Below, in pieces: positions 35,092 through 49,263 of a stretch of 64,000 bases of DNA. Numbering within the stretch: the first letter of the stretch is position 1; each line of letters starts with the position of its first letter. The position numbers and the translations under genes were made by a program. Origin of the DNA: an uncultured Alphaproteobacteria bacterium (lineage in GTDB: Bacteria > Pseudomonadota > Alphaproteobacteria > HIMB59); NCBI GenBank assembly GCA_902526965.1, contig CABZMT010000003.1, forward strand, positions 1 through 64,000, in the 5' to 3' direction. Below the pieces are notes generated by a model, which worked only from the letters and a program-made list of their open reading frames with translations, was not told the origin of the DNA and did no database searches.

Positions 35092-35990
35092 TTTATAAAC
35101 CTTCCTACTCTCAATTTTGCAGATCTAGACCTATTGTTTTGAATTAATTCTAATTTTGATGGTGTTAATGGTTTTTTTGTAAGAATTTCATAGCCCCAAC
35201 CTCTATTATTATGAAAGCTATTGTTATTTTTAAGTTTATTATTTTTGAAGTAATTTTTAACTATTCTATCTTCTAAACTATGGAAGGAAATTATTGCTAA
35301 GTAAGCTTCATTATCTAAAAAATCATGTACTTTTTTTAAGAATATTTCTAGATTTTCTAGTTCATTATTAGACTCAATTCTTAGAGCCTGAAATGCTTGA
35401 GTCGCGAAATGTATTTTTTTTGATCTAAAATTAACACCACTTTCTCTCAAAATCTCTATGAATTCAAAGTTAGTATCTATTTTCTTTATAGATCTCTGAT
35501 TAATAATAAATTTAGCTAATTTTTCAGCTTGTTTAATCTCACCATACACATAAAAGACTCTTTTGAGATCGTCTATATTATAATAATTAATTATTTTATA
35601 TGCATTTAAATCACCACCTAAATAATTCATATTTAAGTCAGAATTTATTTTAAAAGACAATCCAATATCATTATTGTCTAACTGATTAGATGAAAACCCA
35701 AGATCTAATAAAATAAAGTTAAATTTTTTTGTATCTAAATTTAATAAATCTAAATTTTTAAAATTATTTTTATAAAAAAATATATTAGAAAAATTTTTTT
35801 TTAATTTGTTAGCAATAATTAAAGAATTATCATCTTGGTCAATTGCGGTTACAAAATGTCCATTTTCTAAAAATCTTTTAGAGTGTCCCCCTCCTCCAAA
35901 TGTACAATCTAAAATAGAAAGATTTTTTTTTCTTTTAATAAATGATAAAATTTCATTTGTCATGATAGGGATGTGTTGATCTTTGATCAT
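35088..35990 (-). CDS. rsmH: 16S rRNA m4C1402 methyltransferase RsmH
   Basis: RsmH methylates C1402 in the ribosomal decoding centre. It is 300 residues, normal. IPIMTNEIL, the SAM loop LDCTFGGGGHSKRFLE, FILLDLGFSSNQLD and the C-terminal SRSAKLRVGRF are typical. It starts with an ATGA overlap with mraZ, the usual order at the head of the dcw cluster. Confidence 0.97.
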   Translation of the reverse strand: MIKDQHIPIMTNEILSFIKRKKNLSILDCTFGGGGHSKRFLENGHFVTAIDQDDNSLIIANKLKKNFSNIFFYKNNFKNLDLLNLDTKKFNFILLDLGFSSNQLDNNDIGLSFKINSDLNMNYLGGDLNAYKIINYYNIDDLKRVFYVYGEIKQAEKLAKFIINQRSIKKIDTNFEFIEILRESGVNFRSKKIHFATQAFQALRIESNNELENLEIFLKKVHDFLDNEAYLAIISFHSLEDRIVKNYFKNNKLKNNNSFHNNRGWGYEILTKKPLTPSKLELIQNNRSRSAKLRVGRFIN

Positions 35991-36397
35991 TTGAATTTTG
36001 CTCTTGAAATTTTTTTATGAGTCTCACCTAATTTTTTTTCCCAAATTTCAAAATGATTTCCCTTACCTATAAATATTATTTCTTTTGATAATTTTGAGAA
36101 TTTTTGGAGTTGTTCTTTGACAATAAAACGACCTTCTTTATCTATATTTATTTCCTCTAAATCCGAGAGTATTGCAGTTTTAAAATGATCATTTTTTTTT
36201 GAAAAAAAATCCTTTTCATCAAAGGTTTTGATCAATGCATTAATTTTTGAAGATAGGTGTACTTCTAAACATTCATATTTAAGACTTTTGAATAAGTATA
36301 TCTTTTCCATGGAATTACTTATTGTTGATCTAAAAGAAGATGGTATAGCTACTCTTTTTTTTGAGTCTATAATTCCATAAAAAGAAGATAAAAACAT
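35987..36397 (-). CDS. mraZ: Transcriptional regulator MraZ
   Basis: MraZ is an AbrB-like DNA-binding protein that represses the dcw operon it heads. It is 136 residues from the ATG at 36395-36397 (MFLSSFYGIIDSKKRVAIPSSFR), which matches the typical MF-start of the family; another ATG two codons earlier is less likely. A duplicated MraZ domain is visible: DSKKRVAIPSSFR and DKEGRFIVKEQL. Its own candidate operator repeats lie directly upstream (36403-36427). Confidence 0.95.
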   Translation of the reverse strand: MFLSSFYGIIDSKKRVAIPSSFRSTISNSMEKIYLFKSLKYECLEVHLSSKINALIKTFDEKDFFSKKNDHFKTAILSDLEEINIDKEGRFIVKEQLQKFSKLSKEIIFIGKGNHFEIWEKKLGETHKKISRAKFK

Positions 36398-36402
36398 TAT
36401 CA

Positions 36403-36445
36403 TGGTATTTTATGGGATTATATGGGATTTTAATAAATTAGTAAA
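36403..36445 (-). promoter_or_regulatory. Candidate dcw promoter with three MraZ-box repeats
   Basis: On the plus strand TGGTA (36403), TGGGA (36413) and TGGGA (36423) recur with an exact 10-base period, as MraZ boxes (TGGGN with five-base spacers) do. On the minus strand TATAAT (36417-36422) lies between boxes two and three. A weak -35, TTTACT (36440-36445), sits 17 bases upstream. Repressor binding would cover the -10. The transcript would start about 10-15 bases before the mraZ ATG, leaving no room for a Shine-Dalgarno. Confidence 0.65.
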
Positions 36446-36448
36446 TAG

Positions 36449-36782
36449 TGTTGGGTAGCTATAAGCTGAGTTCTGTATTATAAAAATTGCAGTCATTTAT
36501 CTAGATTAGCTATTACTAGTTAATTCCAGCGATCAACCCAGGCCAACTGTAGAAATAGTTTTAGCCTCTATTTGATCTTACTCGTGATAGGGTTTGCATA
36601 TTGCGATACTATTTATGTATCCGGTAAGCTCTTACCTCACCTTTTCACCCTTACCTTGCGGCGGTATATTTCTGCTGCACTTTCCCTAAGGTTACCCTCG
36701 ACGGATGTTATCCGTTATCACTTTCTACGCAAGCTCAGACTTTCCTCTTTGTTTAGCAAAGCGACTGCACGCTACCCAGATA
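36449..36782 (-). ncRNA. rnpB: RNase P RNA
   Basis: This is the catalytic RNA of RNase P, which trims tRNA 5' ends. Read on the minus strand it has the family landmarks: P1 TGGGTAGC with GCTACCCA, P2 TGCAGTC with GACTGCA, the P3 hairpin CTTTG-loop-CAAAG, P4 with GAGGAAAGTCTGAGCT, the GGTGAAAAGGTGAGGTAAGAGC region, and the 3' segment CAGAACTCAGCTTAT. It starts 14 bases after the amidase stop codon. A -10 like TATTAT (36784-36789) suggests its own promoter within the end of that gene. Its 3' end touches the mraZ promoter. Ends are approximate to a few bases. Confidence 0.95.
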
Positions 36783-36796
36783 CATAATACATAAAA

Positions 36797-37438
36797 TTAA
36801 CTAAATATTAAATTATAAAAATCTTTTACAAATTTTTTAGATTGAGAAGGATTTATAACAGCATAGTTTAATGATCTTTTTACTGCCATAATACAAAACT
36901 TTTTATGGTTTTCAATGTATGACATATGAAAACCATATAACTTCAACATCTCATTTATACTATATTTTTTTTTTATTTTTTTATTATTGAATCTATTAAT
37001 TCCAACTTTGTTTATAAAAAACCTCTCTCCTGGATCTTCTTTTCTATTTGGTGCTATATCTGAATGAAAAATAATATCTTTGTTTAAAATGTGGAAATTT
37101 TTTTTTAAAAAAAAAATTAAACTCTTTAATGAGTTATATTGTTTTTTTGAATAATCAGTATAACCAAAATTATGACCTTTATTTTCAAGTTCAATTCCAA
37201 TTGAAAAATCGTTAATATTTACATCATTTTTCCATTTAGATTCACCTGCATGCCAAGCTATATATTTGGGGCATAACAAATTAAAAATTACACCCTTTCT
37301 GGTAATTAGATAATGGGCACTTACATTAGAACTTTTATTTGTTAATTTTTGGTATGCTAATTTAAGTGTTTTCATCCCTGTATAGTGAATGATGATATAT
37401 TTGACTATTTTATTTTTTTTTCTGAAGCTATAATTCAT
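36797..37438 (-). CDS. N-acetylmuramoyl-L-alanine amidase (AmpD/Amidase_2 family)
   Basis: It is 213 residues. It cleaves the bond between muramic acid and the stem peptide, probably on recycled muropeptides, because there is no signal peptide. The Amidase_2 zinc residues are in YIIIHYTG (His18) and HSDIAPNRKEDPGERF, and GIELEN carries the family glutamate. The ATG cannot be moved inward without losing His18. Its start codon is two bases from the divergent bamD start. Confidence 0.9.
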   Translation of the reverse strand: MNYSFRKKNKIVKYIIIHYTGMKTLKLAYQKLTNKSSNVSAHYLITRKGVIFNLLCPKYIAWHAGESKWKNDVNINDFSIGIELENKGHNFGYTDYSKKQYNSLKSLIFFLKKNFHILNKDIIFHSDIAPNRKEDPGERFFINKVGINRFNNKKIKKKYSINEMLKLYGFHMSYIENHKKFCIMAVKRSLNYAVINPSQSKKFVKDFYNLIFS

Positions 37439-37440
37439 CT

Positions 37441-38313
37441 GTGAAAAAGTCGATTCTTGTACTCATATCTTTCTTTATAATTTCTTGTTCAAGTAATGAT
37501 AAAGGTGAATATAAAAATGATCAAAATGTTTATGAAAATAATACCTTAAAAGATTATGAGCTGTTTGAGTTAGCTAATGATCACATTAGTTCAAAACAAT
37601 TCGAATTAGCGTTAATTGAATTAGATAAATTAGAAGTGCTTTACCCGAGTAGCCCATTCGCCATGAAAAGTATGCTTGTAAGAGCATATATTCATTTTTT
37701 AGATAAAGACTATGAAAAAACAAGAGCTTTAGCCGAAATGTATAAAAGCTACTACCCTGGCAGTAATGACATAGTCTATGCTAGTTATTTAGAGGCTATG
37801 ACTTATTATGTTTTAATGAAAAAATCTGATTACAGTCAAGAGCAAACATATAAAGCGATGGAAAAATTTGATTTCATACTTAATGCTTATCCAAATAGTG
37901 AGTATGAGATTGATATACTTACAAAAATTAAACTTATTAATAATAATTTAGCCGCTGAAAAACTTAGTACAGCAAAATTTTATTTAGATAAAGGTAATAC
38001 TAATGGTTCGTTGGTTTATTTAATCGATATTTTTAAAAATTATAGCTCAAGCCTATCGATTGAGGAGACATTATTTTTAATAACTAAAATATACTACTCA
38101 TTAGGTGAATATGAATTAGCTAAAAAATATGCTTCAATATTAGCATATAATTTTCCTAAGAGTGATTGGTATAAAAAATCATATAATTTAATTAATGGAT
38201 TAGATGATATAAATGATGACAAAAAGTGGTTTGAAAAATTCAATCCAATAAAATTATTTAAACAAGATGAGGAAAATTATTCTAATAATAGTTCAATCCA
38301 ACCTATAAATTAA
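37441..38313 (+). CDS. bamD: Outer-membrane assembly lipoprotein BamD
   Basis: BamD is the essential lipoprotein partner of BamA in outer-membrane protein insertion. It is 290 residues from a GTG. A lipoprotein signal ends in IISC with acylated Cys16. TPR-like repeats follow: FELALIELDKLEVLYPSSPF, KTRALAEMYKSYYPGS, and further copies. An asparagine/acid-rich tail ends the protein. The GTG is needed to include the signal, so the two-base gap to the divergent amidase is real. recN follows after five bases. Confidence 0.92.
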   Translation: MKKSILVLISFFIISCSSNDKGEYKNDQNVYENNTLKDYELFELANDHISSKQFELALIELDKLEVLYPSSPFAMKSMLVRAYIHFLDKDYEKTRALAEMYKSYYPGSNDIVYASYLEAMTYYVLMKKSDYSQEQTYKAMEKFDFILNAYPNSEYEIDILTKIKLINNNLAAEKLSTAKFYLDKGNTNGSLVYLIDIFKNYSSSLSIEETLFLITKIYYSLGEYELAKKYASILAYNFPKSDWYKKSYNLINGLDDINDDKKWFEKFNPIKLFKQDEENYSNNSSIQPIN

Positions 38314-38318
38314 TTGTA

Positions 38319-43661
<5,343 letters not shown>

Positions 43662-43665
<4 letters not shown>

Positions 43666-45680
43666 TTACTATTTTTTTTTAAAAATTCTAGCATCCTTTT
43701 TTTGCCAGGACTCAATTGAACATTACCAGAGGTAATCTTTTTTTCTAAGTTAGACTGGGAATGTTCATCAATTAAATTATTTGTATTTTTATCAATTTTT
43801 GAAATTTCATTCAAAAATCTTGATGGTAATGAATAATTATTTATTCCATATGTATATCTTGAAGTAGCATAACTTAAGTTTAAATCAAACTTTGCTCTAG
43901 TAATTCCTACATAAGCAAGTCGTCTCTCTTCCTCAAGAGATTTTGAAGAATTTTGCTCTAATGCTCGAGAGCTTGGAAAGATACCCTCCTCCCAGCCTGG
44001 TAAATATACATGATCAAATTCTAAACCTTTTGCAGCATGCAAAGTCATTAGTTTAACAGAATTTGAATGAGTTTTTTTTTGATTTTCGTTTACCAAACCA
44101 ACATGTTCTAAGAAATCATCAATATTCTCAAATTCAGATAGAGCATTTACAAATTCTTTTAAATTGTCTATTCGTGACTCATTTTCTACTTGTTTCAATT
44201 TGTTTTTTTCATTTTCAAGCATTTTTAAATAACCTGTCTCTTCAATAATAAAAATACCTATATCTTCTAAAGTAGTTTTCTTTATGAGATCAGATGTTTT
44301 TTTTATAATATCAATAAATGGTTTTGTTTTTATATTCAGAGATCCGGGTAAGTTATTTTCATTAGACAAAACTTCTAAAGAATCAAAAAAAGAAATTTTA
44401 TTTTCTCTTGCGTTCTTAATAATTAGTTTAATTGATTGGTCTCCTATGCCCCTTTTAGGTAAATTGATTACTCTTTCAAAAGATAGATCATCATCATAAC
44501 TATTTGCTAGTTTTAAATATGCCAAGATATCTTTGATTTCTTTTCTCTCAAAAAATCTTGGCCCACCAATAATTTCATAAGGCAAAGCGTATTTTATTAA
44601 CTTGTCCTCAATACTTCTCATTTGGGCAGTCAGTCTTACTAAAATACCAATACTATTATTTTCCTGAAACTTCTTAGATATATTATCAGATATCCATAAT
44701 GACTCCTCTTCCTGAGAATAAAATGAATTTAAATTAATTTTTTGCTCAGGTATTTTTTCATTAAAACTTACTAAGTCTTTACCTAATCTATTTTTATTAT
44801 TGCTTATTATGCATGCTGCCGCTTTTAAAATTGAGCTATTTGATCGATAATTTTTTGTTAAGCGAACCACAGGGGAGTTAAACTCTTCTGGAAAATTGAT
44901 AATATTTTCAATGTTTGCTCCACGCCAGGCATAAATTGATTGATCGTCATCACCAACGCAAAATAAATTTTTGTCTGAATTTAAAATTAGTTTTATTAAA
45001 TCATATTGGATTAAGTTTGTATCTTGAAACTCATCTATGAGTATATGTTCGATAAAATTTTGGTAGGATTTTTTTATATCAGGATTATTAGATAGTATGT
45101 AATAACTATGTAAAAGGATATCACCAAAATCTACAGCATTTATTTCAATTAATCTTTGTTGATAATATGAATAAATATCGTTTAACCTTTCAAAAGATGA
45201 AAATTTAGAAATCTTTTTATTTTCGTTAAAAAATATTTTATTATCTTTTAAGTTTTGAATTTCGTTATGATAAATGGCTTCACTTATATCTTTATCAATT
45301 TTACAGTAATCTAAAACTTGTTTTAAAAGTTTTTTTTGGTCCTCGATGTCTAATATTGTAAAATTGGGTTTTAAATTAACTAAACCTGAGTGTTTCCTTA
45401 AAAATTTAGCAAATATGGAATGGAAAGTTCCCACCCATGGAGTATCAATATTACTCTTGAGTTCAGTGTTTACTCTCTCTTTAATTTCATTAGCTGCCTT
45501 ATTTGTAAAGGTAACAGCTATAATTTTATTAAAATCAACATTTAAATTTTTTACTATATAAACAAATCTAGATGTTAAAACTCTAGTTTTCCCTGTTCCA
45601 GCTCCTGAAAGTACCAAAAGAGGTCCATTTTTATGTTCAACTGCTATTTTTTGTTCTTTATTTAATTTACTAAGATCCAT
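43662..45680 (-). CDS. uvrD: UvrD/PcrA-type superfamily 1 DNA helicase
   Basis: It unwinds DNA 3'-5' in repair and replication. It is 672 residues, a little shorter than E. coli UvrD. Motifs in order: I SGAGTGKTRVLTSR, Ia VTFTNKAANEIKERV, II LIDEFQDTN, III CVGDDDQSIYAWRGA, IV LTKNYRSN, V TLHAAKGLEFDHVYLPG, and VI EERRLAYVGITRAK. The C-terminal tail is short and basic. Whether it is the uvrD or the pcrA orthologue cannot be separated by eye. Confidence 0.95.
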
Positions 45681-45717
45681 AAATTGTTTGTAATATAATG
45701 AATCAAGATTTTACGTA

Positions 45718-46458
45718 ATGAAAAAACATTTGAAAGTAATTCTTTTAATAATATCTGTAACTTTTTTACAAATACCTCTCTCTTACTCGAATGAGGAAGT
45801 ATCTGTATCGGGAATTTCGTACGATGAAATATATGATCCAATAGAGCCAATAAATAGAGCAGTTTTAAATTTTAATTTCTTTATTGACGATATTGCTATT
45901 AGGCCAATTGTCAAAACTTACAGATTTATAGCCCCAGAACCAGTAGAAAAAGGGGTATCTAATTTTTTTAGTAATTTAAAGGAACCAATAAGATCTGTAT
46001 CTTTTATTTTTCAAGGAGAATTTTATAAATCGCTCAATTCATTGGGAAGATTTACAATTAATACTATTACTAGCTTAGGTACTATTGACGTAGCCTCAAG
46101 AGTAGGAATGGAAAAGAATGAGACAGATTTTGGAATTACTCTTGCCAAAGGTGGTGTATCAAGTGGTCCCTATATAGTTGTACCAATTATAGGTCCAAGC
46201 AATCTAAGAGATTTTAGTGGAGATGTGGTTGAATATTTTGTTGATCCAATTTCAAATAGTGTTCCAAATAGAGAATATGTGGCAATAGGAAATGGATTGA
46301 ATGAGAGAGTCGAAGTAGACGATCAATTAGATAAAGTTAGAGGCGCTTCCTCAGATAGATATGAAATGATAAAGTCTATTTATTATCAAAACAGAAATGC
46401 TCAACTTGAAGAGGAATATATACAAAATTTACCTGTACCAAAAATTTATATTGAATAG
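45718..46458 (+). CDS. mlaA: MlaA-family lipid-asymmetry protein (VacJ), lacking a lipobox
   Basis: MlaA removes misplaced phospholipids from the outer leaflet and hands them to MlaC. It is 246 residues. The family sequence DPIEPINRAVLNFNFFID begins near residue 40, and FSGDVVEYFVDPI is also typical. E. coli MlaA is a lipoprotein. Here the N-terminal signal (residues 1-24, ending PLSYS) contains no cysteine, so it appears to be processed by ordinary signal peptidase or held by its barrel partner. mlaC follows after 27 bases. Confidence 0.9.
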   Translation: MKKHLKVILLIISVTFLQIPLSYSNEEVSVSGISYDEIYDPIEPINRAVLNFNFFIDDIAIRPIVKTYRFIAPEPVEKGVSNFFSNLKEPIRSVSFIFQGEFYKSLNSLGRFTINTITSLGTIDVASRVGMEKNETDFGITLAKGGVSSGPYIVVPIIGPSNLRDFSGDVVEYFVDPISNSVPNREYVAIGNGLNERVEVDDQLDKVRGASSDRYEMIKSIYYQNRNAQLEEEYIQNLPVPKIYIE

Positions 46459-46485
46459 TTTGTCAAACTATATTTACTTGGCCTT

Positions 46486-47052
46486 ATGAGAACTTTACTA
46501 ATTCTATTTAGTATTATTTTTTCTTTTTCTAACCTTCAAGCCTCAGAGGTTTCAGAATGGTTTAAAAAGGAGTCTAATCAATTCTTAGAAATAATTAATA
46601 ATAATGAAGGAACTGAAAATGAAAATTATGAAAAATACAAGTATTTCATAAACAAAAATTTTGCGATTAAGTCAATCGCATATGGCCTTATTGGAGAGAA
46701 TATAATTAATAAAAGCTCTAAAAATGAACTGTCTTTATATTTGGATGTTTTTACAGATTATTTGATAAAGACTATTTACAAATTAGCCGATTCAAATTCT
46801 TCAAGTTCGATAATACTTAAAGATGTTGATATAAAAGATAATATTTACATAGTTAAATCAATTATTTCTGATAAAAAATCTTCTGCTAATCTCTATTGGA
46901 AGGTTATTAATACAGGGTCATCATTTAAAATTATAGATGTTATAGTTGAGAATACATCTTATTTTGTAACAAAAAAATCAGAATTTAATAAAATATTGAG
47001 AAAAAATAGAGGAAGTTTAGAAGCTTTAATAACCGAAATACAAAAAATATAA
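46486..47052 (+). CDS. mlaC: MlaC-family periplasmic phospholipid-binding protein
   Basis: It is 188 residues with a signal peptide (1-19, ending LQAS). The body has the MlaC/Ttg2D pattern: an N-terminal helix region FINKNFAIKSIAYGLIG and strands such as NLYWKVINTGSSFKIIDVIVEN. It shuttles phospholipids between MlaA and the inner-membrane MlaFEDB complex. The genes for that complex are not in the window. Conservation is moderate; the mlaA neighbour strengthens the call. Confidence 0.85.
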   Translation: MRTLLILFSIIFSFSNLQASEVSEWFKKESNQFLEIINNNEGTENENYEKYKYFINKNFAIKSIAYGLIGENIINKSSKNELSLYLDVFTDYLIKTIYKLADSNSSSSIILKDVDIKDNIYIVKSIISDKKSSANLYWKVINTGSSFKIIDVIVENTSYFVTKKSEFNKILRKNRGSLEALITEIQKI

Positions 47053-47067
47053 AATAATTATTTATGT

Positions 47068-47144
47068 TGGTGGGCCCGGCAGGACTCGAACCTGCGACAA
47101 CGGCGTTATGAGCACCGCGTTCTAACCAACTGAACTACAGGCCC
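47068..47144 (-). tRNA. tRNA with CAT anticodon (Ile2 or elongator Met)
   Basis: A 77-base cloverleaf with acceptor GGGCCTG/CGGGCCC, anticodon stem CGGTG/CGCCG, loop CTCATAA, T-arm GCAGG-TTCGAGT-CCTGC and encoded CCA. The paired first base (G1-C72) rules out the initiator. The acceptor and the GCTCATAAC loop context remind me more of the lysidine-modified tRNA-Ile2 than of elongator Met, but I cannot settle it by eye. Confidence 0.9.
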
Positions 47145-47209
47145 ATGATTAGATTTGTTACTATTATAATCTTATAAAAAAAAAACAAGAATTTTAATTA
47201 ACGATAATT

Positions 47210-49261
47210 TTAAGAGTCCATAAAAGACTTTAGTTTTTTAGACCTTATAGGGTGTTTTAGTTTTCTTAATGCTTTTGCCTCGATTTGTCTAATTCTTTCT
47301 CTAGTAACACTAAATTGCTGACCTACTTCTTCTAAAGTGTGGTCAGATGACATTCCTATACCAAATCTCATCCTCAAAACTCTTTCCTCTCTAGGTGTCA
47401 GCGTAGAAAGTATTTTGGTTGTGGTTTCTCTAAGATTTAATTGCATTACTGCATCTTCAGGGATAACTGCGTTCTTATCCTCGATAAAATCACCAAGAAA
47501 ACTATCATCATCATCGCCTATTGGTGTCTCTAAACTAACTGGTTCTTTTGCTATTTTTAAAACTTTTCTAACTTTTTCTATTGGCATTTTAAGTCTTACA
47601 GATAATTCTTCTGGCGTAGGCTCTCTTCCCAGCTCTAGAATTAATTGTCTGCTTGATCTAACAATTTTATTTATTGTTTCAATCATATGCACTGGTATAC
47701 GAATAGTTCTCGCTTGATCAGCGATAGATCTAGTAATTGCCTGTCTGATCCACCATGTAGCATAAGTAGAGAATTTATAACCTCTTCTATATTCAAACTT
47801 ATCTACTGCTTTCATTAAGCCTATATTTCCCTCTTGAATAAGGTCTAAAAACTGAAGACCCCTATTTGTATATTTTTTTGCAATTGAAATAACTAAACGT
47901 AAATTAGCCTCAATCATTTCTTTTTTAGCTTGATTAGCGGTCCTTTGGCCAGATTGTATTTCTCTAACCTTTTCCTTGAATTCAATTGTATTTTGGTTTG
48001 CGATTTTAGATAAACTTAGGACTTCTTTATAAATTGCTTTTAATTTATCACTATTTTTTTGAAATAGAGCTTTAAACGACTCATCTAAAGAAATCATATG
48101 TTTTTGGTATAGTGTATAGGTGTCTTTTAAATTATGGTGTTTTAAAAAGACGTCTCTAGATATCTTATTTTGTGTTGCCAAGGATAAAAGAGAGACCTCT
48201 TTTGACTGTATCTCCTTGTTAATTGAGTAAAGATGAGTGATTATTTCTTCTAATTTATGAGGCTTAATTTTTATTTCATTAAAGTAATTAAGTATCTCAT
48301 CCTGATATTTTTTAAGTTCTTTTAGTGATTTTAAATCAGAAATTTTGGCAATATTTTTATTTTTTTTAATTCTTGTTATGTTTTCAGACAGCACTAAAAC
48401 TCTATCTAATTTTTTTAAAATTTCAGGTTTATAAAATTCCTCTATTATAGAAATAGAAAAACTTTCATTTTCAATATCTTCCTCATTTGATGTTTCTTGA
48501 AGTTTTTCTTTATCTATTTCTATCCCTTGTTCTTTCATTAATTGCTGCTTTTCTTTTAAAAGAGCTTTCTTTTTGTCATTAATTATTTTCTGGATTTCTT
48601 TTCTTTTTGAAGAATTAGAATAAGGGTCGTTGTCTTCATTAAAATATTCATCAAAGTCAACTATTTCTCTCAGATTAATTTCATTATGTTTAACTTGGTC
48701 AATCCATTTTTTAAGAATATCTATCGAAGCTGGGCACTCAAGAATCGAATTCATCATTCTATCCAATCCAGACTCAATCCTTTTAGCAATTGCTATTTCA
48801 CCTTCTCTAGAAAGCAACTCAACGTTACCCATTTCTTTGAGATACATTCGAACAGGGTCATCACTTTTTACACCAGGAGATTTTTCTTCTTCTTCTGTCT
48901 CATCGTTTGAAGATGACGAATCTGACTCTGCAGATGAAGTATAAGCTTTGAATAATTTAAAGAGATCTTCATCAAGATTTTCAATGTAGTTTAAAAAATC
49001 ATTTACAGTAATTATAGAGTCGTCAATTTTAGAGTAAGACTTGATATATGTTTTTGCTTTTGAAGCTATATCTTTGTCGAATTCAGTTGTGATTAATGAA
49101 ATAAGCTGGTTTTCGTTTTCTTTATAGATTAATTCTAATGAACTTGATGAGCTATCAGATTTTTTATTTGTCTTTGATATTTTTGCTTTTTTTTCTAAGA
49201 CAACTTTTTTTTTAATAATTTTTTTTTTGGGAGTTTTTGTTGTAACTTTTTTTTTTGCCAT
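47210..49261 (-). CDS. rpoD: RNA polymerase primary sigma factor RpoD
   Basis: RpoD is the housekeeping sigma-70 that directs most transcription. It is 683 residues. A lysine-rich N-terminus leads into a sigma 1.1-like part, then region 1.2 ([21 protein letters not shown]), a non-conserved insert, regions 2.1-2.4 ([30 protein letters not shown]) and region 4.2 ([27 protein letters not shown]). The first 35 residues are more than a third lysine, which is unusual. It is two bases downstream of dnaG. Confidence 0.98.
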   Translation of the reverse strand: MAKKKVTTKTPKKKIIKKKVVLEKKAKISKTNKKSDSSSSSLELIYKENENQLISLITTEFDKDIASKAKTYIKSYSKIDDSIITVNDFLNYIENLDEDLFKLFKAYTSSAESDSSSSNDETEEEEKSPGVKSDDPVRMYLKEMGNVELLSREGEIAIAKRIESGLDRMMNSILECPASIDILKKWIDQVKHNEINLREIVDFDEYFNEDNDPYSNSSKRKEIQKIINDKKKALLKEKQQLMKEQGIEIDKEKLQETSNEEDIENESFSISIIEEFYKPEILKKLDRVLVLSENITRIKKNKNIAKISDLKSLKELKKYQDEILNYFNEIKIKPHKLEEIITHLYSINKEIQSKEVSLLSLATQNKISRDVFLKHHNLKDTYTLYQKHMISLDESFKALFQKNSDKLKAIYKEVLSLSKIANQNTIEFKEKVREIQSGQRTANQAKKEMIEANLRLVISIAKKYTNRGLQFLDLIQEGNIGLMKAVDKFEYRRGYKFSTYATWWIRQAITRSIADQARTIRIPVHMIETINKIVRSSRQLILELGREPTPEELSVRLKMPIEKVRKVLKIAKEPVSLETPIGDDDDSFLGDFIEDKNAVIPEDAVMQLNLRETTTKILSTLTPREERVLRMRFGIGMSSDHTLEEVGQQFSVTRERIRQIEAKALRKLKHPIRSKKLKSFMDS

Positions 49262-49263
49262 AT

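Noticed and set aside
36572..36787. Open frame of 71 codons on the plus strand
   Set aside because: It lies entirely antisense to the RNase P RNA, whose conserved helices explain the sequence.
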